Shown in pieces: positions 44,019-52,695 of a DNA stretch of 64,000 nt. A program made the position numbers and the translations under genes. Every line of letters begins with the position of its first letter. Positions within the stretch are counted from its first letter, which is position 1. The DNA comes from Aquabacterium soli (GTDB lineage Bacteria > Pseudomonadota > Gammaproteobacteria > Burkholderiales > Burkholderiaceae_C): NCBI RefSeq assembly GCF_003933735.1, contig NZ_RSED01000006.1, positions 186,001 through 250,000 of the forward strand, given 5' to 3'. The notes under the pieces are model-generated. The model worked only from the letters and a program-made list of their open reading frames with translations, was not told the origin of the DNA and made no database searches.

Positions 44019-44959
44019 GGCTGTGCTCCTTGTGCATTCGAGGCCTTCAGGAAGTCCACCAGGGCCTGGGCCGCCACGGCACGGCCGCCCTCATCCCGTG
44101 TGCACAGCAGGAGGCGCCGATGCGACCAGGCATCGGCCAGCGGCACGGCGCGAACCGCCGCACCGCGCCAGCGTTCGGCCGCACACCGAGGCACCACAGC
44201 CACGCCCACGCCTGCTGCGACGATGCGTGCAACGGCATCCAGGCTGCTGACACGCACGCGGTGATGGGGCACCCGCCCGCCCAGGCCGGCCTGACGGTGC
44301 AGGAAGCGGCTCAGGCCGTTCTCTGCGCCCAAGCCGACGAAGTCCCTGTCGAGCAGATCGGCAAAGCGCATGGCACGGGGTGCTCGCGTGTCCGGTTTCA
44401 CGGTGGCCCGCCCGCGCGGCAACAGGGCCACCAGCTGGTCATCGATCCAGGGGTGCACGCGCAGGCCACTGCTGTCGACATAGTCGGCCACGATGCCGAT
44501 GTCCGCCGTGCCACGGCGCAGCCCTTCCAGCACCAGGTCGCTGGACATCTCCTGCAGTTGCACATCGATGTCCGGATGCGCCTTCAAGAAGTGCCCGAGC
44601 AGCGGAGGTAGGGCTTCGGCCACCGCCGCCGTGTTGCCCAGCACGCGCACGGTGCCACGCAGGCCATGGCCGAAGCCCGCCATTTCCAGGTGCAGGGCCT
44701 CCAACTCGGTCAGCACGCGGTGGGCATGGCGCGCCAAGGCCCTGCCGGCATCGGTGGGTGTGGCGCCGGTCTTGGCACGCTCCAGCAAGCGTGCCCCCAC
44801 CGCGTCCTCCAGCGCCTTGATCCGTGCACTGGCCGCGGCCAGCGACAGGTGTGCCGCCTGCGCCGCGGCGGTGATGGTGCCATGCTCCAGCACCGCCGTG
44901 AACAGGCGCAGGTCGAAGGGGTTCACGCGGTAGGTCAGGGCTTTCAGTGCGGCGGGCAT
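44015..44959 (-). CDS. LysR-family transcriptional regulator
   Basis: A 314-residue protein with a winged HTH (about 15-75; DLRLFTAVLEHGTITAAAQA then AHLSLAAASARIKALEDAVG) and a periplasmic-binding-like effector domain (about 100-300). The start is at MPAALKALT; the longer frame is shadow. It is divergent from a TauE-type exporter gene and co-transcribed with a flavin reductase, so both neighbours are candidate targets. A 9-bp perfect inverted repeat lies directly before its start and includes its ribosome site. Confidence 0.94.
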   Translation of the reverse strand: MPAALKALTYRVNPFDLRLFTAVLEHGTITAAAQAAHLSLAAASARIKALEDAVGARLLERAKTGATPTDAGRALARHAHRVLTELEALHLEMAGFGHGLRGTVRVLGNTAAVAEALPPLLGHFLKAHPDIDVQLQEMSSDLVLEGLRRGTADIGIVADYVDSSGLRVHPWIDDQLVALLPRGRATVKPDTRAPRAMRFADLLDRDFVGLGAENGLSRFLHRQAGLGGRVPHHRVRVSSLDAVARIVAAGVGVAVVPRCAAERWRGAAVRAVPLADAWSHRRLLLCTRDEGGRAVAAQALVDFLKASNAQGAQP

Positions 44960-44964
44960 GTCGC

Positions 44965-44987
44965 ATCCTTCGGAAAAGCCGAAGGAT
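44965..44987. promoter_or_regulatory. Perfect inverted repeat (LysR box candidate) covering the lysR ribosome site
   Basis: ATCCTTCGG (44965-44973) and CCGAAGGAT (44979-44987) are exact complements with a five-base spacer, and contain T-N11-A as expected of a LysR operator. On the minus strand one arm carries AAGGA, the Shine-Dalgarno of the LysR gene. So it may work as a DNA operator between the divergent genes, as an RNA hairpin that hides the ribosome site, or both. Confidence 0.6.
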
Positions 44988-45040
44988 AAGCGCCGAACTT
45001 CGAGCTGGTCATGCCAGCGGCCAATGCGCAGGATCCGGGC

Positions 45041-45775
45041 ATGGATTCGAACTTGAACACAGCCCTCGTCGGCATGGTCTTCGCCCTGGCAGGCGCCGTG
45101 AAGGGCATCTCTGGCATGGGCCTGCCCACCGTCGCCATGAGCCTGCTCGGCTTGTGGATGCCCACGGCGCAGGCCGCTGCCCTGCTGGTGGCACCGTCCC
45201 TCGCCACCAACCTGGCCCAGTGCCAGGGGTCCCACAGCCGCACACTGGTCCGAAGGCTGTGGCCTTTGTGGCTCGGGCTGGGCGGCGCCACAGTCTGGTC
45301 ACCCGGCCTGGGCTCAGGGTCGGACACTGCGCCGCGGCGGCTACTGGGGATCGCACTGGTGCTCTATGGCCTGTGGGGACTGTGGCGACCGGTGTTGCCA
45401 GCGCTACCAGGGCGCCCCTCTCTGGTGGGGCTGACCATAGGGATACTGACCGGTTTGGTCACCGCCTCGACCGCCGTGTTCGTGCTGCCCATGGTGCCTT
45501 ACCTGCAGGCCCTGCGCCTGGAGAAGGACGAGATGGTGCAGGCTCTGGGCCTGTCCTTCGGTGTGGCCACGCTGGCCCTGGCCATCCGCCTGGGGCTGGG
45601 CCACGGCGGCAGCCCGTGGTGGACACCCTCGACGGTCTGGGCCCTGCTGGCGGCTTTCTCAGGCCTGTGGCTTGGCAGCCGCCTGCGCGCCCGGCTGAGC
45701 GGCCCCGCGTTCCAGCGCAGCCTGTTCCTGATCTTCATCGGGCTGGGCCTGGCCAACCTGCTCAAGGGCGTGTGA
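45041..45775 (+). CDS. TauE/SafE family membrane permease
   Basis: A 244-residue inner-membrane protein with about seven hydrophobic segments and the two related halves of the TauE/SafE (DUF81) family: the N-terminal ALAGAVKGISGMGLPTVAMS and the later LTIGILTGLVTASTAVFVLP. Family members export sulfite, sulfoacetate or other small organic anions. The substrate is not predictable. The ATG at 45041 follows AGGA; an ATG ten codons earlier (45011) is possible. It is divergent from the LysR gene and likely to be its target. Confidence 0.9.
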   Translation: MDSNLNTALVGMVFALAGAVKGISGMGLPTVAMSLLGLWMPTAQAAALLVAPSLATNLAQCQGSHSRTLVRRLWPLWLGLGGATVWSPGLGSGSDTAPRRLLGIALVLYGLWGLWRPVLPALPGRPSLVGLTIGILTGLVTASTAVFVLPMVPYLQALRLEKDEMVQALGLSFGVATLALAIRLGLGHGGSPWWTPSTVWALLAAFSGLWLGSRLRARLSGPAFQRSLFLIFIGLGLANLLKGV

Positions 45776-45796
45776 CCCGCAGGCCCCATCCGCCCA

Positions 45797-46705
45797 TCAG
45801 GTGAGGATGAAGCCCTGCGGCTCGACCTCTGGCCGTGGAGCCTCGCCCATCATCTCGCGCAGCACGTTCTCGATGGCATGCGACATCGCGTCCAGCGCCA
45901 GGTCATTCGGGGCCATGCCAAAGGGCTCCTCGATCTCGGCGCCCAGTGCCTCCAGCGCGAAGAAGGTGTAGGCGATGAAGGCCACCACCACCGGTGTCAT
46001 GGGCCCGATCTGGTCCACCAGGCCGAAAGGCAAGAGCAGGCAGTACAGGTAGATGGTGCGGTGGATGATGACCGCGTACGTGAACGGAATGGGCGTGCTG
46101 GCGATGCGTTCGCAACCGCCCAGGGCCTCGGTCAGGCGGCCCAGATGGTGTTCCATCGCCGGGACCAGCACGGGCGCCAGCGCGCCGGACTGGCGCTGCG
46201 CCTGCAGCCACTCGCCCATCATCAGCAGCAGCATTGAGGGCTTGCCGCGCAACTGGATCAGGCGATCGAGATCGGCCTTCGGCAGCAGGCGCTGCAGGTC
46301 GGCGCTGCCGTCGGTGCCCCGCAACTGGTGGCGCAGGCCATGCACGAAGGCGATCAGCCGTTGGGCCAGCGCCCGTGCAGGCGCCGGATCGTCCGACAGC
46401 GTCAGCGCCTGCCTGAGCAGGCTGCGCGTCTCGTTGAGCAGGGAGCCCCACAGCATGCGGGCCTCCCAGTAGCGCGCATAGCTGGTGCTGTTGCGAAACC
46501 CCAGGAAGATCGCGAGCGTCAGGCCGATCAGCGAGAAAGGCACGAAGGTCAGCGGGATCTTCCAGCTGAACACCTGGCCATGCAGCAAGGTCACGACCAC
46601 GGCCAGCAGCGTGGTGCCGATGAGCTGAGGCGCGATGTCGGACAGGATGGAGCCACGCCATACGAACAGCATGCGCAGCCAGTGGGGACGGGGGCGGACG
46701 ATCAT
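45797..46705 (-). CDS. Bestrophin-family ion channel
   Basis: A 302-residue inner-membrane protein. It starts MIVRPRPHWLRMLFVWRGS, followed by IAPQLIGTTLLAVVVTLLHG, and has the family features GFRNSTSYARYWEARMLWG, a conserved pore/neck region, and ALEALGAEIEEPFGMAPNDL (an acidic cluster near the C terminus like the calcium clasp of bestrophins). Bacterial homologues form pentameric channels; KpBest is sodium-permeable while others pass anions. Selectivity cannot be judged here. It is convergent with the TauE gene (21 bp) and divergent from the RcnB-like gene. Confidence 0.9.
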   Translation of the reverse strand: MIVRPRPHWLRMLFVWRGSILSDIAPQLIGTTLLAVVVTLLHGQVFSWKIPLTFVPFSLIGLTLAIFLGFRNSTSYARYWEARMLWGSLLNETRSLLRQALTLSDDPAPARALAQRLIAFVHGLRHQLRGTDGSADLQRLLPKADLDRLIQLRGKPSMLLLMMGEWLQAQRQSGALAPVLVPAMEHHLGRLTEALGGCERIASTPIPFTYAVIIHRTIYLYCLLLPFGLVDQIGPMTPVVVAFIAYTFFALEALGAEIEEPFGMAPNDLALDAMSHAIENVLREMMGEAPRPEVEPQGFILT

Positions 46706-46910
46706 CGGGCAGCACCTGGCGGCCCGCGTCGGGCCTTCAGGGCGGGCAGTGTACGCCTGCCCTGTCAGAGCCCCAGGGAACTTTGTACCAAACCAGGCAA
46801 AGCATCCCATGTCGGCGGGGGGTCTTCCAACACCGGTTACGCTGGACCCGGAGCCCTTGCGGCCGACCGTCCAGGGGCTTCGCCGCCCACCATCAGAAAG
46901 GACGCGTCAC

Positions 46911-47300
46911 ATGAACTCAAACAAGATCACGATCAGCGCCGTGGCCCTCATCCTGGGCCTGTCGACTGCCCTGGCCTCGGCCCAGCCCCGCGAACGGGAC
47001 GACAAGAAGCCCGGCGGCCCGCCCCCGCATGCCCAGGCCCATGGGCACGGTAAAGGCCACCAGGACCACCGTGCCGATGGTCGCCCAGATCGGGGCCGCG
47101 GCGCAGGTCCGGATCACCGGTTCCACAAGGGTGATCGCCTGCCCAAAGAGTGGCGCAGCCGCCAGTACGTGGTGGACGATTGGCGCGGTCACCACCTGAG
47201 GCAGCCACCCCGCGGCTACCACTGGGTTCAAAGTGGCACCGACTACATCCTGGTGGCCATTGCCACGGGCGTGATCGCACAGATCATCCTGTCTCAATGA
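46911..47300 (+). CDS. RcnB-family periplasmic protein
   Basis: A 129-residue secreted protein. Signal peptide about 1-24 (ISAVALILGLSTALASAQ). The next 40 residues are rich in His, Gly and Arg (PPPHAQAHGHGKGHQDHRAD) and could bind metal. The C-terminal domain reads RLPKEWRSRQYVVDDWRGHH then YHWVQSGTDYILVAIATGVI, the RcnB pattern. E. coli RcnB helps nickel and cobalt homeostasis, but most family members are untested and no RcnA exporter is nearby. AAAGGA precedes the ATG. Confidence 0.88.
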   Translation: MNSNKITISAVALILGLSTALASAQPRERDDKKPGGPPPHAQAHGHGKGHQDHRADGRPDRGRGAGPDHRFHKGDRLPKEWRSRQYVVDDWRGHHLRQPPRGYHWVQSGTDYILVAIATGVIAQIILSQ

Positions 47301-47340
47301 GCACCAGGCTCTCCGCGAACACACCGCCCCGCGAGAACAT

Positions 47341-48057
47341 TCAGTCCTCGCCGTCGAGTTCGGGGTAGTGGCGAAACAGGCCGTCTGAAAACGGCAGCCG
47401 GCGTTCACTGTGGAGGTAATCCTGCAGTTCGGGCAGGGCCTCCACTTTGCCGCGCAAGGCCCAGACCTGCTTGTAAGTCGGCTCCAGGGCCGCCAGCCGG
47501 CGCGGGAAGGCAAAGCGAAGCCCCTCCACGACGTGGAAGAGGGACAGATCCGCATAGCTCCAGTGCCGGGCACCCGACAGCCACGGACCACGCTGCGTCA
47601 GCACGCGCTCGAAGTAATCCAGGAACTTGGGGATGCGGGTCGCTCGGAACCCGCTGGCCCGACGCGCGGCTTCAGGCTTTTGATCTTCGTAGTACAGCTC
47701 CACGCCGATCGGGTGGTGCACATCGTGGGATTCGGCCACCAGGTCCATCAAGGTGAGCTGCAGCTGGTGCACCCAATGGCGCCCCGCCACATCACGCGGC
47801 GCGATCTGGTGGTGCTTCTCGCCCAGGTAGAGCAGGATGTTCGCGGTCTGTGAGATCACCAGCCCATCCTGCGTGATGAGGTAAGGGGGCGCAAACGGCG
47901 GATCCGGGCGCTTGCGGGCCATGTCCTTGACCAGGGCATCGTCACCGTCGCGCTGCCAGGTCTTCTCCTTGTAGGGGATGCCGGCGGCTTCCAGCGGCAG
48001 GCGGACGAACTCGCCCCGGCCGGGGATGCCGCTCCAGTACCACAGGTCATAGCTCAT
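47341..48057 (-). CDS. Glutathione S-transferase family protein
   Basis: A 238-residue cytosolic protein. The N-terminal thioredoxin-like domain begins MSYDLWYWSGIPGRGEFVRL and resembles the sigma/mu-type GST pattern with Tyr near the active site. The C-terminal helical domain follows (about 95-235). The middle region DGLVISQTANILLYLGEKHH holds the glutathione-binding Gln-Thr position. AAGGG precedes the ATG. Substrate unknown. It lies alone between the convergent RcnB-like gene and a terminator for the upstream DUF4142 gene. Confidence 0.88.
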   Translation of the reverse strand: MSYDLWYWSGIPGRGEFVRLPLEAAGIPYKEKTWQRDGDDALVKDMARKRPDPPFAPPYLITQDGLVISQTANILLYLGEKHHQIAPRDVAGRHWVHQLQLTLMDLVAESHDVHHPIGVELYYEDQKPEAARRASGFRATRIPKFLDYFERVLTQRGPWLSGARHWSYADLSLFHVVEGLRFAFPRRLAALEPTYKQVWALRGKVEALPELQDYLHSERRLPFSDGLFRHYPELDGED

Positions 48058-48102
48058 GCGTGATCCCTTTCACAGTGGGATGGCCCTTGCGGCAAGCACG
48101 GC

Positions 48103-48130
48103 AAAAAGGCCGGCACTGGGTGCCGGCCTT
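48103..48130 (-). terminator. Intrinsic terminator of the DUF4142 gene
   Basis: AAGGCCGGCA (48106-48115) and TGCCGGCCTT (48121-48130) form a perfect 10-bp stem with a five-base loop. On the minus strand a run of five T follows (complement of 48103-48107). It lies 40 bp beyond the stop codon at 48171. Confidence 0.88.
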
Positions 48131-48170
48131 GCCATGCAAGATTTACAGCGCCTACCAGGCGCGCTGACAA

Positions 48171-48761
48171 TTACTTCTTCTTGTCCAGGCCCGCATGCAG
48201 ATCATGCGCCTGCTTGAGATGCCCTTCAAGGGTCGGCAGGGTCTTGGTCGCGAAGGCCTTCACATCGGCGTCGGTGGCCTCTGCAGCCGCGCGCTTGAAC
48301 AGCTTGATGGTGCTCTCGTGGGCCTTGATCCCGATGGACTCGATGAAGTGCTTGTCATAGCTGTCGCCATCGCGGAACGACAGGATCTTGGCCTTGGCCT
48401 TCTGCCCCACCGAGGGATCCTTGGGCAGATCGACGCCCTTCGACGACGCCAGCGCAGCAAGTTCGGCATGCGCCTTGGTGTGGTCGTCGATGAGCTTCTG
48501 TGCAAAGGACTTCACACGCGAATCCTTGGCCTTTTCCAGCGCGGCCTTGGCGCCGTCGATCTCGGCATGGCCATTCTGCGCAGCCTGCTCCAGGAAAGCG
48601 CCGTCGAAAGGCGACAGTTTGCCGTTGTTGCCTGCCACGCCGGAGGCCGTGACCGCCGGCTTCGGTGCACTCGCGGGCAAGGTGGTCTGGGCCATTGCGG
48701 TGCCAGCCATCGTCAGGGACAAGGCCAGGGGCAGGATCAGGTGTGGATTGCGTCGGATCAT
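48171..48761 (-). CDS. DUF4142 family secreted protein
   Basis: A 196-residue exported protein. The signal peptide (LILPLALSLTMAGTAMAQ) is followed by a ferritin-like four-helix DUF4142 domain (about 55-190) containing DGAFLEQAAQNGHAEIDGAK, KLIDDHTKAHAELAALA and KAHESTIKLFKRA. The tail DLHAGLDKKK is basic. Function is unknown; related proteins are common in envelope stress settings. AGAGGAG precedes the ATG and a strong terminator follows, so it is a single-gene transcript. Confidence 0.9.
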   Translation of the reverse strand: MIRRNPHLILPLALSLTMAGTAMAQTTLPASAPKPAVTASGVAGNNGKLSPFDGAFLEQAAQNGHAEIDGAKAALEKAKDSRVKSFAQKLIDDHTKAHAELAALASSKGVDLPKDPSVGQKAKAKILSFRDGDSYDKHFIESIGIKAHESTIKLFKRAAAEATDADVKAFATKTLPTLEGHLKQAHDLHAGLDKKK

Positions 48762-48820
48762 GGGCAGCTCCTCTATGTTGCTTGACAGTGGTCGCAAGTG
48801 GGCAAACGGTGTGCCCGCCC

Positions 48821-49195
48821 TCACCAGAGGTGCTTGCCGTCGATCACATCCACCGGCATGTCCTCTGCCACCAGACCGGCAAGCAAGCGCGCATTGACGC
48901 CGATGCGCCGGGTCTGCCGGTCCCATCCGTCCAGCTCAAAGGCAGGGCTGTCGCTGAAGGTCGCGCAGCCGCAGACGCCACAGAAGTGGTGGGCCACCAG
49001 CTCCGTGTTCCATCGGTAGATGGCATCGTTCTCAGGGATGGCCGTGAGGTGGAAGACCTCGGGCGGGTAGTAGGCGAGCAGGGCACCACGCTTGGCGCAG
49101 AAGGAGCAGGTGCAGCGCACCAGCCTGTCGGGCAGCCCGCCGTCGATGCGAAATGCCACCTGGCCACAGTGGCAACTGCCAGTGATCCCATCCAT
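48821..49195 (-). CDS. GFA family zinc protein (glutathione-dependent formaldehyde-activating-like)
   Basis: A 124-residue small beta-rich protein with the GFA/CENP-V fold. Zinc-binding cysteines: SCHCGQV near the N terminus, CTCSFCAKRG, and FCGVCGCATF in the middle. The founding member was said to speed addition of glutathione to formaldehyde, but most relatives have no proven activity. The start has GGGAG upstream. It is divergent from the HD hydrolase gene. Confidence 0.92.
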   Translation of the reverse strand: MDGITGSCHCGQVAFRIDGGLPDRLVRCTCSFCAKRGALLAYYPPEVFHLTAIPENDAIYRWNTELVAHHFCGVCGCATFSDSPAFELDGWDRQTRRIGVNARLLAGLVAEDMPVDVIDGKHLW

Positions 49196-49262
49196 GGTTC
49201 AATCTCCCTATCCCGAGTGCAAGGCTCACTCTTGGCAAACGAGAGACCTGCATGGCGCCCTG

Positions 49263-49928
49263 ATGAACAAGCACGATCTCACCATGCCCAACACGACCGG
49301 CATCGACACCAGCCCGCTTCGCGCAGCCTGGCAGGCCACCTGGGCAGGCCTGGGCCTGACACCCAGACCAGCGCTGCTGGGCGAGTTGCTGCAGCGCCAT
49401 GCCGAGCCGCATCGCCACTACCACAGCACGCAGCACTTGCTCGAATGCCTGGGACAGATGGCCCGCATCCAGGCCCTGGCGGCGCACCCGGCCGAGGTGC
49501 TGGTCGCGCTGTGGTTCCACGATGCCATCTACGACACGCAGCGCCACGACAACGAGGCCTTGAGCGCCGAGTGGGCCCGGCAGGCCTTGCGCGAAGCCGG
49601 TGGCGACGACGCCCTGGCCGACCGCGTGGCCCAGCTGGTGATGGCCACGCAGCACCGCGTCGAACCGGCCACCGCGGACGAGCAGGTGCTGGTGGACGTC
49701 GACCTGTCCATCCTGGGCGCACCGCCCGAGCGCTTTGCGCAATATGAAGCGCAGATCCAGGCCGAGTACGCCTGGGTGCCAGCCGCAGTGTTCTCTGAAA
49801 AGCGCCGTGAAGTGCTGGCCGGGTTCCTGGCCCGCCCTCGTCTATATGCCACGCAGGCGTTCAGCGATTTGTACGACGCCGCCGCACGCGCCAACCTTCG
49901 ACGGGCCCTGCAGGTACTGGGCGGCTGA
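49263..49928 (+). CDS. HD-superfamily phosphohydrolase (predicted metal-dependent)
   Basis: A 221-residue cytosolic HD-domain protein. The metal site includes HYHSTQHLLECL, WFHDAIYDTQRHDNEALSA (the HD pair) and DVDLSILGAPPERFAQYEAQ. The pattern fits the COG4339 family of predicted phosphohydrolases, whose substrate is unknown. Start at 49263 (MNKHDLTMP); an ATG seven codons later is an alternative. The gene is convergent with the 2-hydroxyacid dehydrogenase gene. Confidence 0.9.
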   Translation: MNKHDLTMPNTTGIDTSPLRAAWQATWAGLGLTPRPALLGELLQRHAEPHRHYHSTQHLLECLGQMARIQALAAHPAEVLVALWFHDAIYDTQRHDNEALSAEWARQALREAGGDDALADRVAQLVMATQHRVEPATADEQVLVDVDLSILGAPPERFAQYEAQIQAEYAWVPAAVFSEKRREVLAGFLARPRLYATQAFSDLYDAAARANLRRALQVLGG

Positions 49929-49937
49929 GCACAGGCT

Positions 49938-50921
49938 TCACAGCGGCACGGCAGCCACCAACTGCCCCTGGTTGAAGTAATGGCCGCGCAGGTTGTCCAG
50001 CGTGAGCAGGCCCATGGCCTCGCGCGTCTCTTCGGTGTTGCTGGCGATGTGCGGCAGCAGCACCACGTTGTCGAGCCCGAACAGGGCTTCGGGCGCGTGG
50101 GGCTCGTTCTCGAACACATCCAGCCCGGCCCCGGCGATCACGCCTTGCTGCAAGGCCTGCACCAGCGCGGGCTCGTCGATCACGGAACCGCGCGCCACGT
50201 TCACCAGGAAGCCACGCGGCCCCAGGGCCTGGAGCACATCGGCATTGATCAGGTGCCGCGTACCGGCACCGCCCGCCACGATCACGACCAGGAAGTCAGA
50301 CCAGCGTGCCAGTTCCAGCAGGGAAGGCTCATGCGTCCAGGGCACATCAGCCACCGGGTTGCGCGAGTGGTAGCGCACCGCCATGTCGAAGCCATCCGCC
50401 CGGCGCGCGATGGTCTGGCCGATGCGGCCCAGCCCCACGATGCCCATCCGTGCGCCGCTGACCTTGCGGCCCAGGCCAATGCTCTTGCCACCGCCCGTGG
50501 CCCATCGGCCGGCGCGCATGAAGCGGTCGGCCTCCATGCTGCGGCGGGCCACGTCGATCACCAGGCCCATGGCCATGTCGGCCACGCAGTCGTTGAGCAC
50601 GTCGGGGGTGTGGCCCACCGCAATGCCACGCGCCTTGGCCGCGGCCAGGTCGATGCGGTCCACACCCACACCGAAATTGGAGATCACCTGCAGCGATGGC
50701 AGCGCCGCTATCAGGGCCGCATCGGCCCCGGCAAAAGCGGACGTGACCACGCCCGTGAAACGCGCCCCGTCATCGCGCAGGAAGGCAGCGCGGTCGATTT
50801 GCCTGTCCAGCAGCGTGATATCGAACTCGTCGTTCAGGCGCTGTTCAAGCCAGGGAGGCAGCCTTCCGACCTGCAGGACAGAGGGCTTCTCAGAGGGGTT
50901 GGAAGGGGTGTTCAAGCTCAT
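49938..50921 (-). CDS. D-2-hydroxyacid dehydrogenase (glyoxylate/hydroxypyruvate reductase type)
   Basis: A 327-residue NAD(P)-dependent enzyme. The Rossmann motif is GIVGLGRIGQTIARR (about 155-169). The catalytic triad is visible: Arg in VNVARGSVID, Glu in GLDVFENEPH and His in LLPHIASNTEE. It reduces a 2-oxoacid such as glyoxylate or hydroxypyruvate to the D-hydroxyacid. Substrate choice is not settled by sequence. It is divergent from an MFS transporter gene. Confidence 0.94.
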   Translation of the reverse strand: MSLNTPSNPSEKPSVLQVGRLPPWLEQRLNDEFDITLLDRQIDRAAFLRDDGARFTGVVTSAFAGADAALIAALPSLQVISNFGVGVDRIDLAAAKARGIAVGHTPDVLNDCVADMAMGLVIDVARRSMEADRFMRAGRWATGGGKSIGLGRKVSGARMGIVGLGRIGQTIARRADGFDMAVRYHSRNPVADVPWTHEPSLLELARWSDFLVVIVAGGAGTRHLINADVLQALGPRGFLVNVARGSVIDEPALVQALQQGVIAGAGLDVFENEPHAPEALFGLDNVVLLPHIASNTEETREAMGLLTLDNLRGHYFNQGQLVAAVPL

Positions 50922-50989
50922 CAGGACAGCATAGCGGCATGTCCCTGCCCGAGCGAAGCCAGGGGTCGATCGCTACACTGTCGGCCACC

Positions 50990-52228
50990 ATGCTGTCCCA
51001 CCTTGCAGACCTGTTCGCCCAACGCCAGTTCATCCGTTTCTGGCTGGCCCGGTTGGCCGGCACCATCGCCAACCAGATGCTGATGGTCGCGGTGGCCTGG
51101 CACATGTACGACATCACCTCCAGCCCCTGGGATCTGGGCCTGGTCGGGCTGTTCCAGTTCGTGCCGGCCCTGGTGATGACACTGCCGGCAGGCCACGTGG
51201 CCGACCGCGTGCACCGCGGCCGCATCTTCGCAGCCTGCATGTTCACGCAGGCGGTGATGGCCCTGCTGCTGCTCGCGGCCACGCACGAACACTTCGCCAC
51301 GCGTGGCCTGATCCTGGGAATCTCCGTGGTGCTGGGCGTGTGCCGCGCCTTCCAGATGCCGGCGCAGCAGGCCCTCACGCCGCAACTGGTGCCTCGCGAG
51401 CTGCTGCCGCGCGCCATCGCGCTGAGCTCCAGCGGCATGGAGGCCGCGATCATCGGCGGGCCCGCGCTGGGCGGGGTGCTGTATGTCACCGGTGCCGACA
51501 CGGTGTATGCCACCTGCATGGCGCTGCTGCTGGTGGCCGGGGTGCTCGCGCTGTTCGTCCGCTATGCCCACCAACGTGCCACCGGCGCCGCCACCTGGAA
51601 CACCTTCTTTGCAGGGCTGGGCTTCGTGTGGCGGCACAAGCTGATCCTGGGCGCCACCTCGCTCGACCTGTTCGCGGTGCTGCTGGGCGGGGCCACGGCC
51701 CTGCTGCCCATCTATGCGCGCGACATCCTGCACACAGGCCCCGTGGGCCTGGGCCTGCTGCGCGCCGCGCCGGCCGTCGGAGCGCTGTGCATGTCGCTGG
51801 TGCTGGTGCGCTGGCCGCTGGAGCGGCATGTGGGCCCCAAGCTGATGGGTGCGGTCGGCGTGTTCGGCCTGGCCACGGTGGTCTTCGGCCTGTCGGAGCA
51901 CTTCATGCTGTCGCTGCTGGCCCTGGCCGTCACCGGTGCGGCCGACAACGTCAGCGTGGTCACGCGCTCCACCCTGGTCCAGCTGGAAACCCCCGATGAG
52001 ATGCGCGGCCGCGTGTCGGCCGTCAACTCCATCTTCATCGGAGCATCCAACCAGCTGGGCGAGTTCGAATCGGGCGCCACGGCCGAATTGATGGGGCCAG
52101 TCGGCTCGGTGATGTTCGGCGGCATGGGCACCCTGCTGGTGGCCGCGATCTGGTTCCGCCTGTTCCCCACCCTGGCACGGCGCGACCACATGGTCGAGCA
52201 AGCGTCGAAGACGGCGCGCGTGGCCTGA
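50990..52228 (+). CDS. MFS transporter (EntS/MFS_3-like exporter)
   Basis: A 412-residue inner-membrane protein with about twelve hydrophobic helices. It begins MLSHLADLFAQRQFIRFWLA and continues RLAGTIANQMLMVAVAWHMY; the MFS loop motif is AGHVADRVHRGRIF. Resembles the MFS_3 group that includes the enterobactin exporter EntS; the substrate is unknown. A start 17 codons upstream (50939) is possible, but the internal ATG fits the family N terminus better. TACACT at 50974-50979 is a fair -10 just before it. Confidence 0.88.
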   Translation: MLSHLADLFAQRQFIRFWLARLAGTIANQMLMVAVAWHMYDITSSPWDLGLVGLFQFVPALVMTLPAGHVADRVHRGRIFAACMFTQAVMALLLLAATHEHFATRGLILGISVVLGVCRAFQMPAQQALTPQLVPRELLPRAIALSSSGMEAAIIGGPALGGVLYVTGADTVYATCMALLLVAGVLALFVRYAHQRATGAATWNTFFAGLGFVWRHKLILGATSLDLFAVLLGGATALLPIYARDILHTGPVGLGLLRAAPAVGALCMSLVLVRWPLERHVGPKLMGAVGVFGLATVVFGLSEHFMLSLLALAVTGAADNVSVVTRSTLVQLETPDEMRGRVSAVNSIFIGASNQLGEFESGATAELMGPVGSVMFGGMGTLLVAAIWFRLFPTLARRDHMVEQASKTARVA

Positions 52229-52259
52229 GCCCCCACGGGCCAACCGCGCCCCAGGGCGC

Positions 52260-52685
52260 CTACTTGCGCAGCAGCACGTTCAGCCCAGGCTGCAGGTCGG
52301 CTTCATCGATGTAGCCGATGGCACCGGGCGTCTTGCCCACCAACTCGATCATCTCGGCCGCCTGCTTGACCTCGGGCGGCGGCGTGCCCTTGCCCACGTA
52401 ACGCCGCACGGTCCAGTAGCCCACATACTGGTCTTCATCGGTCTGAAGGTACTGGCTCAGAAAACGCTGGCGCACGGGCGTGCCCGGTGCGGCGTTGATG
52501 GGCTGCACCCGCACACCATCGAGCTCGATGGTCTTGCCGGTGAAGATGCGCTGCAAGGCAGCCTGGTCGAGCTTGCGCACGCTGGCATGGCCGATCACCA
52601 CCACAGCACGGTCGGCTGCCTGGGCCAGGGAACATCCCGCCAGCAGCAAGGCGCACAGGACGCGGTTGAATTCAAGGCGTGTCAT
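52260..52685 (-). CDS. Small PstS-like periplasmic substrate-binding domain protein
   Basis: A 141-residue exported protein. Signal peptide about 1-23 (RVLCALLLAGCSLAQAA). The rest is about half of a PstS-type phosphate-binding fold: VVVIGHASVRKLDQAALQRI, FTGKTIELDGVRVQPINAAP and the GAIGYIDE stretch near the end. Full PstS proteins are over 300 residues, so this is a single-lobe form. It is the last gene of a minus-strand operon after a porin-like gene (10-bp gap), with GAGGAG before its ATG. Family members with this length often sit beside porins and hybrid kinases; a sensing role is inference, and no ABC permease genes are nearby. Confidence 0.87.
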   Translation of the reverse strand: MTRLEFNRVLCALLLAGCSLAQAADRAVVVIGHASVRKLDQAALQRIFTGKTIELDGVRVQPINAAPGTPVRQRFLSQYLQTDEDQYVGYWTVRRYVGKGTPPPEVKQAAEMIELVGKTPGAIGYIDEADLQPGLNVLLRK

Positions 52686-52695
52686 GCGGCACTCC

